Part shown: in pieces, positions 9,764-18,554 of the stretch
How the letters are laid out: each line of letters opens with the position of its first letter
Numbering within the stretch: position 1 is the first letter of the stretch
From: an uncultured Desulfuromonadales bacterium
GTDB lineage: Bacteria > Desulfobacterota > Desulfuromonadia > Geobacterales > Pseudopelobacteraceae
Assembly (NCBI GenBank): GCA_903868145.1
Contig: CAIPTY010000092.1
Coordinates: 1 to 39,907 of the forward strand
Direction of reading: 5' to 3'
DNA: 39,907 nucleotides
Position numbers and translations under genes: made by a program
The notes under the pieces: generated by a model
Database searches by the model: none
Seen by the model: only the letters and a program-made list of their open reading frames with translations
Told to the model about the DNA's origin: nothing

Positions 9764-9788
9764 AATTGACTCACCGCTCGGAGACGAT

Positions 9789-10784
9789 ATGTGCTTCAAG
9801 AATCGCAACATCCTCATAACTGGCGGAGCCGGCTTCATCGGTTCTAATCTGGCTATCCAACTGGTCGAGGCAGGCGCCAAAGTCACACTGGTTGACAGCA
9901 TGATCCCTGAATATGGCGGCAACCTGTTCAATATCGAGTCGATCCGTGACCGATTGACGCTCAATATTTCCGATGTGCGTGATGAACACGCCATGAAGTA
10001 CCTCATTCAGGGTCAGGATTTCCTCTTCAATCTGGCCGGTCAGACCAGCCACCTGGACTCCATGCAGAACCCCTATCCGGATCTGGAGATTAACGCCCGC
10101 GCGCAGCTTTCCATTCTGGAGGCTTGCCGCAGGCACAATCCCGCCATTAAAGTTGTTTTTGCCAGCACGCGTCAACTCTACGGAACTCCCCAGTATCTGC
10201 CCGTTGACGAGCAACATCCGATTCATCCGGTTGATGTGAACGGCATCAACAAGATGGCCGGCGAGTGGTACCACCTTGTGTACCACAATGTGTATGGTAT
10301 CCGAACAGTAGTGCTCCGACTGACTAACACATTTGGCCCACGCATGCGAGTTAAGGATGCTCGGCAGACATTTCTGGGCATATGGGTGCGGCGGGTCGTG
10401 GAGGGGAAACCGTTCCAGGTGTTCGGAGACGGACTGCAACTTCGAGACTACAACTATATTGACGATGTGGTCGACGCCATGCTGTTGTGTGCAACGGACT
10501 CCCGGGCAGACGGACAGATATTTAATCTGGGAGCTGAGCATCCGGTAAGCCTTAAAGCCACTGCCGATCTGCTTCTGCAGGCAGCCCAGGCTGGCCGTTA
10601 CGAAATGATCCCGTTTCCAGCGGAACGAAAGGCCATCGATATCGGGGACTATTATGCCGATTTTGGAAAGCTCCGTCGACTGTTGGGCTGGCATCCGCAG
10701 ATAGAACTTCTGGAGGGATTAACCCGTACCGTACGCTTCTATAAAGAACATCAGAATTGTTATTGGGGAGATGATGAACTTTAG
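9789..10784 (+). CDS. NAD-dependent epimerase/dehydratase family protein with Tyr-to-Asn active site change
   Basis: 331 residues. The start at 9789 is preceded by GGAG at 9780-9783; the longer frame from 9744 overlaps the previous gene and has no such site. The Rossmann motif TGGAGFIGSNLA at residues 11-22 is textbook for extended SDR sugar-nucleotide enzymes. ASTRQLYG near 124-131 is the catalytic Ser/Thr strand. The usual Y-x-x-x-K motif reads N-G-I-N-K at 151-155, with Asn replacing the catalytic Tyr while Lys155 is kept. RDYNYIDDVVDAM further on is the normal C-terminal family motif. Expected substrate is a nucleotide-activated sugar in the cytoplasm. The exact reaction cannot be assigned, and the Tyr replacement makes ordinary 4-epimerase or 4,6-dehydratase chemistry doubtful. 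Confidence 0.8.
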   Translation: MCFKNRNILITGGAGFIGSNLAIQLVEAGAKVTLVDSMIPEYGGNLFNIESIRDRLTLNISDVRDEHAMKYLIQGQDFLFNLAGQTSHLDSMQNPYPDLEINARAQLSILEACRRHNPAIKVVFASTRQLYGTPQYLPVDEQHPIHPVDVNGINKMAGEWYHLVYHNVYGIRTVVLRLTNTFGPRMRVKDARQTFLGIWVRRVVEGKPFQVFGDGLQLRDYNYIDDVVDAMLLCATDSRADGQIFNLGAEHPVSLKATADLLLQAAQAGRYEMIPFPAERKAIDIGDYYADFGKLRRLLGWHPQIELLEGLTRTVRFYKEHQNCYWGDDEL

Positions 10785-10837
10785 CCGAATTCCGGTTGCC
10801 AAACCGCTGGTGTTTTACCGAACATGGTGGTGCTAAA

Positions 10838-11377
10838 ATGGAAAATTTTGTCCTAGAAGATCACTTTGAGTCTCACATTACCCTTGTGAAACACCATCTG
10901 CATGGACTCGTTGTACAAAAGCGTTACCGCCAGGAACATCCCTGTGTTGCATGGCTGAACACTGTTCTTAAGCCGTACTATCCGGACGACAGGTTTTTGC
11001 CGATAGCTCAACATGAAGCACGTGCTTTGCTGCTTTTGTCGCAATATGGAATTTCACCGAAACTGATTGAATACTCTTTTGATTCTGTTGTTATGGAGTT
11101 TGCCGGGACGCCTATTACCAAAGACAGTAGCATTCTGATAAAAAACTACGAGAAACTTGCATCCAGAATAATCAATCTTTTCGTAGAGATCGGTTTCAAG
11201 CACAATGATCTTTTACCACGAAATGTGCTGTTACATGATGGAGTGATAAAATTGATAGATTTTACCCTTTCAGAGTTTAATGACATAAAATTCATGGCAT
11301 TGCTGCCCAACAGCAAATGGGCCAGATATGGCGAAGACTATAATTTGCTTAACTACGGCAAGCTCTACTTGGTGTAG
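10838..11377 (+). CDS. Small kinase-fold protein (lipopolysaccharide/sugar kinase-like)
   Basis: 179 residues from ATG 10838; an upstream in-frame TTG at 10796 is the alternative. GGTGG 8-12 bases upstream is only a weak ribosome binding site. The sequence keeps a minimal protein-kinase-like core: a Lys in VVQKRY on an N-lobe strand, HEARALLLL as the following helix with its Glu, the catalytic loop HNDLLPRN at 122-129 (D124 and N129), and IDF with D141 as the DFG-equivalent metal ligand. It is far shorter than eukaryotic-type kinases and closer in style to bacterial LPS/Kdo and RIO-like kinases. It sits 13 bases before a methyltransferase gene, suggesting a paired role such as phosphorylating and then methylating a glycan end. 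Substrate inferred. Confidence 0.7.
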   Translation: MENFVLEDHFESHITLVKHHLHGLVVQKRYRQEHPCVAWLNTVLKPYYPDDRFLPIAQHEARALLLLSQYGISPKLIEYSFDSVVMEFAGTPITKDSSILIKNYEKLASRIINLFVEIGFKHNDLLPRNVLLHDGVIKLIDFTLSEFNDIKFMALLPNSKWARYGEDYNLLNYGKLYLV

Positions 11378-11390
11378 GAAAGGTTTTGTA

Positions 11391-12149
11391 ATGCCACATG
11401 ACGAGAGGTATCAAGACGTTGCTAAAAAGACCTACAACTATCACAATCTCGGCGTTGGAGTATTTCCAGAAGGTGAGGAAAAGACTCCTCACGGGAGTGG
11501 GGAGCGATACAACTTTGACCGGATGTATATGATGGCTTCTACATATGACTTTACGCACAAGAACATGGTTGATCTTGGCTGCAACAGTGGATGGTTCTGT
11601 TTTCAGGCCAAGCTACTCGGCTCTGCATATATTCTAGGTATCGACTGCTCTGAATACGGTGTTATGGGCGGCGCAATTCATTATGCTCAGGAGTTTGAGG
11701 CGCGTTTTAAGCTGGGAGCCAATTTTTTGGATTTCAATCTTGAAAATATCAATATGGTCGCTTTGGCACAGCACGTCGGTATTGGACAATTTGATGTATC
11801 ACTTGTGCTTTCAGTCCTTCACCATGTAGAGAATAAAAAGCGACTATTTGAAAGCCTTTATACTGCAACAGAAGAAATTATATTTTACGAGGATCATGAA
11901 TTCTGGAACGAACTTTACGACGAGCGAGGAAATCCTATAGAGACAAAAGGGAACGGGTATCGTTTTGGATGGAATGAAGACATGTCATGGCAGCGAAAAA
12001 TAGGCTCAATAGAAAAATATGAACCTATGATCCTGAACAGCTATTCAGAATCATGGCGTTATGATGTACTGAAAATGGACAAATTCCGTCAAGTTAAATT
12101 TTTAGGGTTTAGCGAAAAACGCCGCCCTTTTTTAGCTTTTTTCAAATAA
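11391..12149 (+). CDS. Class I SAM-dependent methyltransferase
   Basis: 252 residues. The start at ATG 11391 is chosen because AGGAAAGG lies about 8-15 bases upstream; the longer frame from 11328 would run into the kinase gene. Motif I VDLGCNSGWF at about 60-69 and the acidic strand-2 end (ILGIDCSEYG) are clear. DVSLVLSVLHHV near the middle is a good motif IV/post-IV. The pattern recalls CmoB/DUF1698-like and WbdD-type methyltransferases. The close linkage to the kinase-like gene suggests the two act on the same substrate. Acceptor unknown. Confidence 0.75.
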   Translation: MPHDERYQDVAKKTYNYHNLGVGVFPEGEEKTPHGSGERYNFDRMYMMASTYDFTHKNMVDLGCNSGWFCFQAKLLGSAYILGIDCSEYGVMGGAIHYAQEFEARFKLGANFLDFNLENINMVALAQHVGIGQFDVSLVLSVLHHVENKKRLFESLYTATEEIIFYEDHEFWNELYDERGNPIETKGNGYRFGWNEDMSWQRKIGSIEKYEPMILNSYSESWRYDVLKMDKFRQVKFLGFSEKRRPFLAFFK

Positions 12150-12201
12150 ATAGCAGGCTTTAAGCTCCTCACAACTGCAAATAACGCCACCTGTTCCCTT
12201 C

Positions 12202-12206
12202 AGGAG
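12202..12206 (+). promoter_or_regulatory. Ribosome binding site that favours a GTG start
   Basis: AGGAG ends directly against the ATG at 12207, too close to serve it, but is 6 bases from the in-frame GTG at 12213. The GTG is therefore the more likely start of the aminotransferase gene. Confidence 0.6.
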
Positions 12207-12212
12207 ATGATT

Positions 12213-13346
12213 GTGATCAATGTATTTCAACCAAGTCTCGGTCTTGAGGAGCTCGACGCGATCAGTGAAGTGTTTAAATCAAACTGGCTGGGTAAAGGCA
12301 GCAAAACCAACCAGTTCGAGCAAGCATTTGCTCACCATTTACATGTTCCGCCAGAGCGAATTATCAGCACTAACTGCTGTACCGAGGGCATGTTCCACGC
12401 TATTGAAATTCTTGGAATTGGACCGGGTGACGAGGTTATATTGCCGACTATCAGTTTTGTTGGAGCGGGAAATGCCATTGCTGCATCTGGAGCAAAGCCG
12501 GTATTTTGTGATGTTGACCCTCGAACACTTAATGCTACCGCCCATACAATTGAAAAGGAGATCACGCCTAGAACGAAGGCGGCAATTCTGATCCACTACG
12601 GTGGTTATCCGTGCGACGTAGATGGGATTGTGGAGTTGCTACGAAATCATGGTATTTTTCTTATTGAGGACAGTGCCTGTAGCGTGGCTTCCCAAAAGGC
12701 TGGCCGTGCGTGTGGAACTTTTGGTGACATCGGTGTTTGGTCATTCGATGCAATGAAAATTCTTGTAACCGGTGATGGCGGCATGATTTATGTTAAAAAT
12801 CCCGATTTAAGGATGAAATTTGAACAGAATACGTATCTTGGCCTCATGAATAAAAGCGGTATTAATAATACCGTTGATAGCAAATGGTGGGAGTTCGATA
12901 TTTCCTCCTTCGGACGTCGCTCCATCATGAATGATATTTCCAGTACAATTGGTCTTGTTCAACTCAAAAGACTTGACAGCTTTATTGCTGCCCGCAAGAA
13001 AGTCCACGAAAAATATAACGAAATGCTGTCTGGGCTTGACTGGCTGGTTCTTCCCCCGCAGCTGGAGAATGGCAGCCTCTCTTCGTACTACTTTTATTGG
13101 ATTCAGCTAAGCAGCACGGAGATACGAGATCGACTTGCCTCATATCTCCGTGACCACGACATATATACTACGTTTCGTTATTTTCCTCTTCACTTGGTAA
13201 AACGGTACGGCTCCACTGTGAGCTTGCCGTATGCAGAGAGTGCTGCCAACCATACTCTTTGTCTTCCGATCCACCAGTCATTATCAGATGACGATATTCA
13301 GACAATTGTTAGCCGTATAAAAGCCTTTTCCGAGTCAAAACCATGA
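12213..13346 (+). CDS. DegT/DnrJ/EryC1/StrS-family sugar aminotransferase
   Basis: 377 residues from GTG 12213 (two codons after an ATG at 12207 that sits too close to the AGGAG). The family is PLP-dependent and aminates keto-sugar nucleotides such as 4-keto-6-deoxy sugars. Seen: SNWLGKGSKTNQFE near the N-terminus, the STNCCTEGM turn, GDEVILPTISFVGAGNAI, a Glu-Asp pair in LIEDSACSV that binds the cofactor ring, and SFDAMKILVTGDGG, in which Lys182 is the expected PLP Schiff-base lysine. Length is normal for the family (about 370-390). It is one of only two sugar-nucleotide enzymes left in the locus, so the glycan probably contains an amino sugar whose other precursors are made elsewhere. The stop overlaps the next start (ATGA). 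Confidence 0.9.
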   Translation: MINVFQPSLGLEELDAISEVFKSNWLGKGSKTNQFEQAFAHHLHVPPERIISTNCCTEGMFHAIEILGIGPGDEVILPTISFVGAGNAIAASGAKPVFCDVDPRTLNATAHTIEKEITPRTKAAILIHYGGYPCDVDGIVELLRNHGIFLIEDSACSVASQKAGRACGTFGDIGVWSFDAMKILVTGDGGMIYVKNPDLRMKFEQNTYLGLMNKSGINNTVDSKWWEFDISSFGRRSIMNDISSTIGLVQLKRLDSFIAARKKVHEKYNEMLSGLDWLVLPPQLENGSLSSYYFYWIQLSSTEIRDRLASYLRDHDIYTTFRYFPLHLVKRYGSTVSLPYAESAANHTLCLPIHQSLSDDDIQTIVSRIKAFSESKP

Positions 13347-16300
13347 TCTATGTTTTTGTTTTCCTTGGCGAGTTTGGATACGAGCTATTCAACTGGCAAG
13401 GAGTTATTCGTAAATTCACGAGTACCATCGGGAGTAACGACAAGATCATCTGTTGCAGCCGTGCCAATCTGTTTCCATTTTATGAAAAGGCCGACCTATA
13501 TGTAGACATTTCTGAACTGCCAAAATACAAGAAGAGTGTTGCATCCGGTTATTCAGCATGTCTGCCTGAACATTTGAACCAACTGCTTCCGGCTAATATT
13601 GTCTTTGACCTCGAACTTAAGGCAGAAATTCGTTGGTTTGTGATGCAGTATCTTAAAAAAGAAAACCCATATTTAGAAATTGGCAGCGTCTACGATGATT
13701 TCAAATTCGTTTACAGTACAAGCAGAACCGTCTTAAACGGCTGTGTTTTTGGGGCTGATACAGAAAATCCGACATCTGTTAATGCATGGCCGGATATTTA
13801 TGAGCAACTTGATGTAACGAACAACCATTTTGTTAAAATAGACTACAATCCACCATCCATCAGAGCCACGGTAGAAAGTTCACTGGGTTTCAATCTTAGT
13901 GAACCCTACATTCTTTGCCAGAACAGACAACGAAAAATTGTTGTTCGTTCAGATGTAACATTTCCCTTCAATGAAATAATTGCGTGCCTCGCACAACGGT
14001 TTAAAATAATATTGCTTACCTTTGATACAGGGCGCTCTTTTGATAGCTATTCTGCTTTTACAAAAAATGAAAATTGTTATGAATTCAAGTGCTCTTCTTT
14101 TCTTGAACAGTCTGTACTTATATCCGGGGCAAAATCTTGTGTGTTTTTTACGGAAGGCGATTTAGGCAGTCACATTTATGTTCCTCCCTTTATGGGCAAA
14201 GAAGTCTTTTGTGTGGCGTCACAGGAAATATACAATCTTGATACTGCTCCCATTGACTTTTGGAATCGAAGTGTTTTCAGATTTGGAGGCAAAATTCGCC
14301 CCTATGCCGCTGAAAAGCTGTTTGCCCCCGCTTTGGCTTCAGTCCGTGTGTTTGCTGATACGGTGACAAAAAAAATCTACCTGGAAGCATATCTGCAAAA
14401 TTTGGAAGATCTTGCCCGTAACAGTGAATTGCAAAACCTCTACCTTTGGCCGCGCACGCCACTAGGGGTTGACCATCAGGACAAAATTATTGAGCGGGTG
14501 GGGGTATCTGACTATCAAGTTGAAGACCCACGCTCCAGATCGTTTTTAATAATCAACCAACTAAAAAAGATGATATCGACTGGTTCCTTACCGGAAGACT
14601 TTTTTCTCCTGGATGTTGCATGTGGTGATGCCGTAATACTCTGTCAGATTCAGAAGGAATTCCCCCGATCATTTTGTTTTGGTATTGATTGCCTCAAGAA
14701 TAAATTTGACACTCATACCTCCGCGCAAGAGGAGGGGATATTCTTGTACGAGGGGTATATCCAGCACCTTTTTGCAAATCAAGTAGATCCGCCTTTTGAT
14801 GTTGTTATGATGCTCAACTCATATCGTGGATGGGAGTCGGCAGAACTTCGACCATCTGAAAGGGAATTGCCGGAGCAAGCAGATAGATGGTTCGCTCGAA
14901 ATGCAAAATTCACTATATTAACAGCAACAGAACATCAGATCACAAGCCTTCAAAATAAATCCTTTTCTGTCAATTTGCTGGGTAAGGGAGAAGATAATTC
15001 GCACATGATAATTGCTCATATGAGCACAAAAGACCGTATGGAAGATGTGCAGAAAACCATTGTTGAAAAAACAGGTGATCCGCCTGAAGTATTTAATTGG
15101 CAGCAGCCGAAGATGGAACCATTTGAGATAGAAGCCTTGACGCAATTGTTACGTAGTTATGTGCAACCGATCAGTACCCTTGAGTGGGGTTCGGGGGCGA
15201 GTACCACATGTTTTGCTTCTCGTCTCCCCTATGGCAGCAGTTGGGACAGTATAGAAAATGAAGCTGGCTGGTTTGGCAGGATTACAGCTCATGTGAGCCG
15301 TTGGGGAGATCAATCCATCCGTGTACATTATTGCCCTCCTGTCGGAGAATTTTACCATGGAAAGGAAGACGGCAATTTCATTAACTTCCGTGATTATATT
15401 CTCTATCCCACAAAATTGACAAAACGTTTTGATCTCATCCTGGTTGATGGCCGTGCCAGAGTCGAATGTATGGCTGTTGGATGGGATTTGCTTGCCCGCA
15501 ACGGCGTTATGATTTTACATGATGCTTCGCGCCCTGAATATCAATCCGGAATTCCATCTGATTGTTTTTTTGTCAGAGTGACTTCACATGAATATGATAA
15601 ATTTGGCGGAGTTCCGTCAATATTATTTATGGCAAAAGAGCCTGAGCCACTCAAAAGGTTCTTGCATCGGCTAATACAAACGACTGGAATGAAAGGATTC
15701 GTAGATCATAACATTATCACCGGCAATGAGACTAAGGGGCGCATACTGTTCCTTAATACGTATTACTCAGGCTTTTTGAAAACACATTATCAGGCCAATC
15801 TGAAGCTGGATAAACTGTCTTACTGGCAACAAAAACGAATACTCCTTGAGCAGTGTTTCGGTGACAGTGACTTTTACTCATCCGGCATGATTGCAGCCGG
15901 ATGGGATGCCGACGATATCGTGGTCAACTGTTCAGAGATGCAGTCCGCTTGGGCCAGAGAGAACGGCATCAATCACCAGAACACCGGATTGATTACAATC
16001 GAACAGGTGCGCCGCTTCGAACCTGATGTCATCTACCTGCAGGATTTAAGCCTTGCCACTCCGGAACTACTGGCGGCACTCCGTCCCTTCACCAGGCTGA
16101 TTGCGGGACAGATAGCTTCTCCAGTGCCGCCACGCGCCGATCTGACTGGAATCGACGTGCTCTTTTCCTCCTTTCCGCATTTTGTGCAGGATTTTCGGAG
16201 TCACGGAAAAACAGCCTGGTATCAACCGTTGGCATTTGAACCCCGGCTGTTACAGCGGATCCCGGAGCGTGAGCGAATCTATCCCGCAACCTTTGTCGGC

Positions 16301-17521
16301 GGAATTTCGCCGCATCACGGCAAAGGTCTGGAGACCCTGCAAACTATCGCCGGACTCGTGCCAATTGATTTTTGGGGCTATGGCTCATCATCACTCTCTC
16401 CTGGTTCACCCATACGACAACAGCATCACGGAGAATTATGGGGGCTGGACATGTTTGATATTCTCCGGCAATCGGCCGTTACTCTTAATCGCCATATTGA
16501 TGTGGCCGGAGATTGCGCCAACAACATGCGGCTATTCGAGGCCACCGGCTGTGGGGCTCTGCTTCTTACCGACTACCGCCATAACCTTAATGACTTATTT
16601 GAGATTGGCAGAGAGGTGGTTGCATACCGTTCCCCAGAAGAGGCCGCGGCTCTGATAAGCTATTACCAACGTTATCCTGAAGAAGCTGAATCAATAGCCA
16701 AGGCTGGTCAGGAACGTACCCTGCGCGATCACACATATACCCGCAGGATGCAGCAGACTGCCGAGATATTGGAGCGCCAACTGCGCTACGGGCGAGAGCA
16801 GGGACGTTATCCACTCCCGATAATGATTTCAAGCAATTACCGTCCAATCAGTGCTGAGGAAACAACTGAAGCAATGACTCAGGCCTGGAAAGATACTGAC
16901 ATACCGGCGCGCCAGCGTGGGCTGGTACAGATCGAACTGGGGCAGATGTACGCCGGTCAGGTCAAACCTCATTTTTCCGCATTGGCAGACCTGATCAGAC
17001 CGTATGTTCAGAATAGCAGTTCCATTTTGGAACTAGGATGTGCCAGCGGATATTATTACGAAATTCTGGAGTACTTGCTGGGCAGACGGATTGATTATAC
17101 CGGAGTGGATTATTCCGAGGCAATGATTGCCATGGCTCGCGACTTCTATCCACGCCCGCAGTTTTTTGCCGCAGACGCAAAATGCCTCTTCTTTGCCGAC
17201 CGGCAGTTCGATCTGGTGGTATCCTCCTGCATACTGCAGCATGTGCCGAATTATCGTCAGCATATTGAAGAAACCTGTAGGGTCGCGCGGGAGCTGATCA
17301 TTGCGCATCGCACACCCGTTTGTCGAAACAAACCTACGCGTCGTATGGCTAAACAGGCCTATGGTGTGGAAACTGTCGAATTTTGCCTCAATGAGCAGGA
17401 AATCCTGTTGCACTTCTCGCTACAGGGCTTTGAACTCATCGCAGAGCGTATTATCACGAGCATACGGGACCATGACGAATACGATATCAGCTATCTCTTC
17501 AGAAAGATCGTCTCCTCATGA
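13343..17521 (+). CDS. Giant fusion: unknown N-terminal domain, three methyltransferase-like domains and a CgeB-like GT
   Basis: 1392 residues in one uninterrupted frame. Domains in order: (1) residues 1-330, unassigned, beginning FLGEFGYELFNWQG and containing ISGAKSCVFFTEGDLGSHIYVPP near 258-280, perhaps GT-B related; (2) about 400-565, a methyltransferase-like Rossmann domain (LLDVACGDAVIL near 420); (3) about 590-780, a second one (LEWGSGAST near 610, FDLILVDGRARVE near 696, GVMILHDASRPE); (4) about 800-1165, a CgeB-like GT-B (ILFLNTYYSG at 800, MRLFEATGCGALLLTDYR near 1062-1080); (5) about 1190-1392, a third methyltransferase (ILELGCASGYYYEIL near 1228, VVSSCILQHVP). Both ends overlap neighbours by ATGA. 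The 5' two-thirds look AT-richer than the GT end, which suggests fusion of genes of different origin. The order of reactions is unknown. Confidence 0.8.
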   Translation: MIYVFVFLGEFGYELFNWQGVIRKFTSTIGSNDKIICCSRANLFPFYEKADLYVDISELPKYKKSVASGYSACLPEHLNQLLPANIVFDLELKAEIRWFVMQYLKKENPYLEIGSVYDDFKFVYSTSRTVLNGCVFGADTENPTSVNAWPDIYEQLDVTNNHFVKIDYNPPSIRATVESSLGFNLSEPYILCQNRQRKIVVRSDVTFPFNEIIACLAQRFKIILLTFDTGRSFDSYSAFTKNENCYEFKCSSFLEQSVLISGAKSCVFFTEGDLGSHIYVPPFMGKEVFCVASQEIYNLDTAPIDFWNRSVFRFGGKIRPYAAEKLFAPALASVRVFADTVTKKIYLEAYLQNLEDLARNSELQNLYLWPRTPLGVDHQDKIIERVGVSDYQVEDPRSRSFLIINQLKKMISTGSLPEDFFLLDVACGDAVILCQIQKEFPRSFCFGIDCLKNKFDTHTSAQEEGIFLYEGYIQHLFANQVDPPFDVVMMLNSYRGWESAELRPSERELPEQADRWFARNAKFTILTATEHQITSLQNKSFSVNLLGKGEDNSHMIIAHMSTKDRMEDVQKTIVEKTGDPPEVFNWQQPKMEPFEIEALTQLLRSYVQPISTLEWGSGASTTCFASRLPYGSSWDSIENEAGWFGRITAHVSRWGDQSIRVHYCPPVGEFYHGKEDGNFINFRDYILYPTKLTKRFDLILVDGRARVECMAVGWDLLARNGVMILHDASRPEYQSGIPSDCFFVRVTSHEYDKFGGVPSILFMAKEPEPLKRFLHRLIQTTGMKGFVDHNIITGNETKGRILFLNTYYSGFLKTHYQANLKLDKLSYWQQKRILLEQCFGDSDFYSSGMIAAGWDADDIVVNCSEMQSAWARENGINHQNTGLITIEQVRRFEPDVIYLQDLSLATPELLAALRPFTRLIAGQIASPVPPRADLTGIDVLFSSFPHFVQDFRSHGKTAWYQPLAFEPRLLQRIPERERIYPATFVGGISPHHGKGLETLQTIAGLVPIDFWGYGSSSLSPGSPIRQQHHGELWGLDMFDILRQSAVTLNRHIDVAGDCANNMRLFEATGCGALLLTDYRHNLNDLFEIGREVVAYRSPEEAAALISYYQRYPEEAESIAKAGQERTLRDHTYTRRMQQTAEILERQLRYGREQGRYPLPIMISSNYRPISAEETTEAMTQAWKDTDIPARQRGLVQIELGQMYAGQVKPHFSALADLIRPYVQNSSSILELGCASGYYYEILEYLLGRRIDYTGVDYSEAMIAMARDFYPRPQFFAADAKCLFFADRQFDLVVSSCILQHVPNYRQHIEETCRVARELIIAHRTPVCRNKPTRRMAKQAYGVETVEFCLNEQEILLHFSLQGFELIAERIITSIRDHDEYDISYLFRKIVSS

Positions 17522-18543
17522 CGGATATGTACTCCAAAGGGATTTTCTTCTTGTCGGATAGCTCGACCTTCAGCTATGCAGCCACTTGCCTTGCCGACGG
17601 ATTGCACCAGATGGGAGTGCCGATCTTTGCCAACATTGATTACGGTGACCTCCTGATCACCGATTTCCGCTTCGAAAAATGCGATGACATCTCCATGCGT
17701 GAAAATGCGTACTGTATTCTCGTGGACTTGCAGGACACGAGACAGTATTTTAAGCAAATGGTCCGGTTTGAGACGCCAAACGCTCGTACGATTGCGCTCT
17801 GCATGCAGGACGATGTTGGTAATTTCTGCATTGACGGAACCGACGCTTTTCTATGTGCCCATGAGAATGTCTACCGGAAGCTTGTCGGAATACGCCTGCC
17901 CATAGGATTCGGTCTGTCAAGTGCCATGATCCGGAAATCGGGGGACTTGTTGCCGAATGAGCCGAGAGCCGAAGGATTCCTCTACAATTTCCGGCCATCA
18001 CTGAATCAGGATCTTCGGGCAAGCCTTGATCTGGTATTACTGCCCGCGATGAGGCAGCACTTTCCAGTTCATAATCAAACAACCCGCGCGGGGCGATGGA
18101 ATGACGACTATTTTGCTTTACTGCGTAACAGCCTTGGTTGCTTGGCATATGGCGGTACCTTTGAACAGGATTTTTCCAAGAACGAATATTTTATGTGTAA
18201 TGAACGGTTTCGGACATTTACCTCTTACGTTGAGCAACGCCGTGAGACTATTCTACTACGTTGGGACAGTTGGCGTTTTTGGGAATCACTTGTTTTTGGC
18301 TGCGTAACTGTACATCTGGATTTTGAAGAGTATGGTTTCATGTTGCCGGTGATACCTGAAAACTGGAAGCATTATGTTGGTGTAAATTTGTCTGATGTGC
18401 GGCGTGATGTGGAAAGGCTGATGGATGAACGAAACCTATTGCCTGAGATTGCCTGGAATGGCCGTCAGTGGGCTATTGAACATTATTCGCCACTGGCAGT
18501 GGGCCGGCGCTTTATTGGGTTGCTGAAGAGTCTTTTTGACTGA
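17518..18543 (+). CDS. Probable GT-B glycosyltransferase (Glyco_trans_1_2/exostosin-like)
   Basis: 341 residues, starting inside the previous stop (ATGA at 17518-17521). The C-terminal third has RWDSWRFWESLVFGCVTVHLD followed shortly by EYGFMLPVIPENWKHYVGV. That is the pattern of exostosin-like and CgeB-like glycosyltransferases, where a Glu-bearing helix (W-E-S-L-V-F-G-C-V-T-V) binds the sugar nucleotide. The N-terminal half (IFFLSDSSTFSYAATCLADGL) fits the acceptor-side Rossmann half. No membrane segment. Donor and acceptor unknown. Confidence 0.6.
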   Translation: MTDMYSKGIFFLSDSSTFSYAATCLADGLHQMGVPIFANIDYGDLLITDFRFEKCDDISMRENAYCILVDLQDTRQYFKQMVRFETPNARTIALCMQDDVGNFCIDGTDAFLCAHENVYRKLVGIRLPIGFGLSSAMIRKSGDLLPNEPRAEGFLYNFRPSLNQDLRASLDLVLLPAMRQHFPVHNQTTRAGRWNDDYFALLRNSLGCLAYGGTFEQDFSKNEYFMCNERFRTFTSYVEQRRETILLRWDSWRFWESLVFGCVTVHLDFEEYGFMLPVIPENWKHYVGVNLSDVRRDVERLMDERNLLPEIAWNGRQWAIEHYSPLAVGRRFIGLLKSLFD

Positions 18544-18554
18544 CAGGAGACCGT

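Noticed and set aside
9771-10694. Long minus-strand open frame of 307 codons
   Set aside because: It lies wholly opposite the epimerase gene, which has clear family motifs; the reverse frame has no recognisable motifs and is a shadow.
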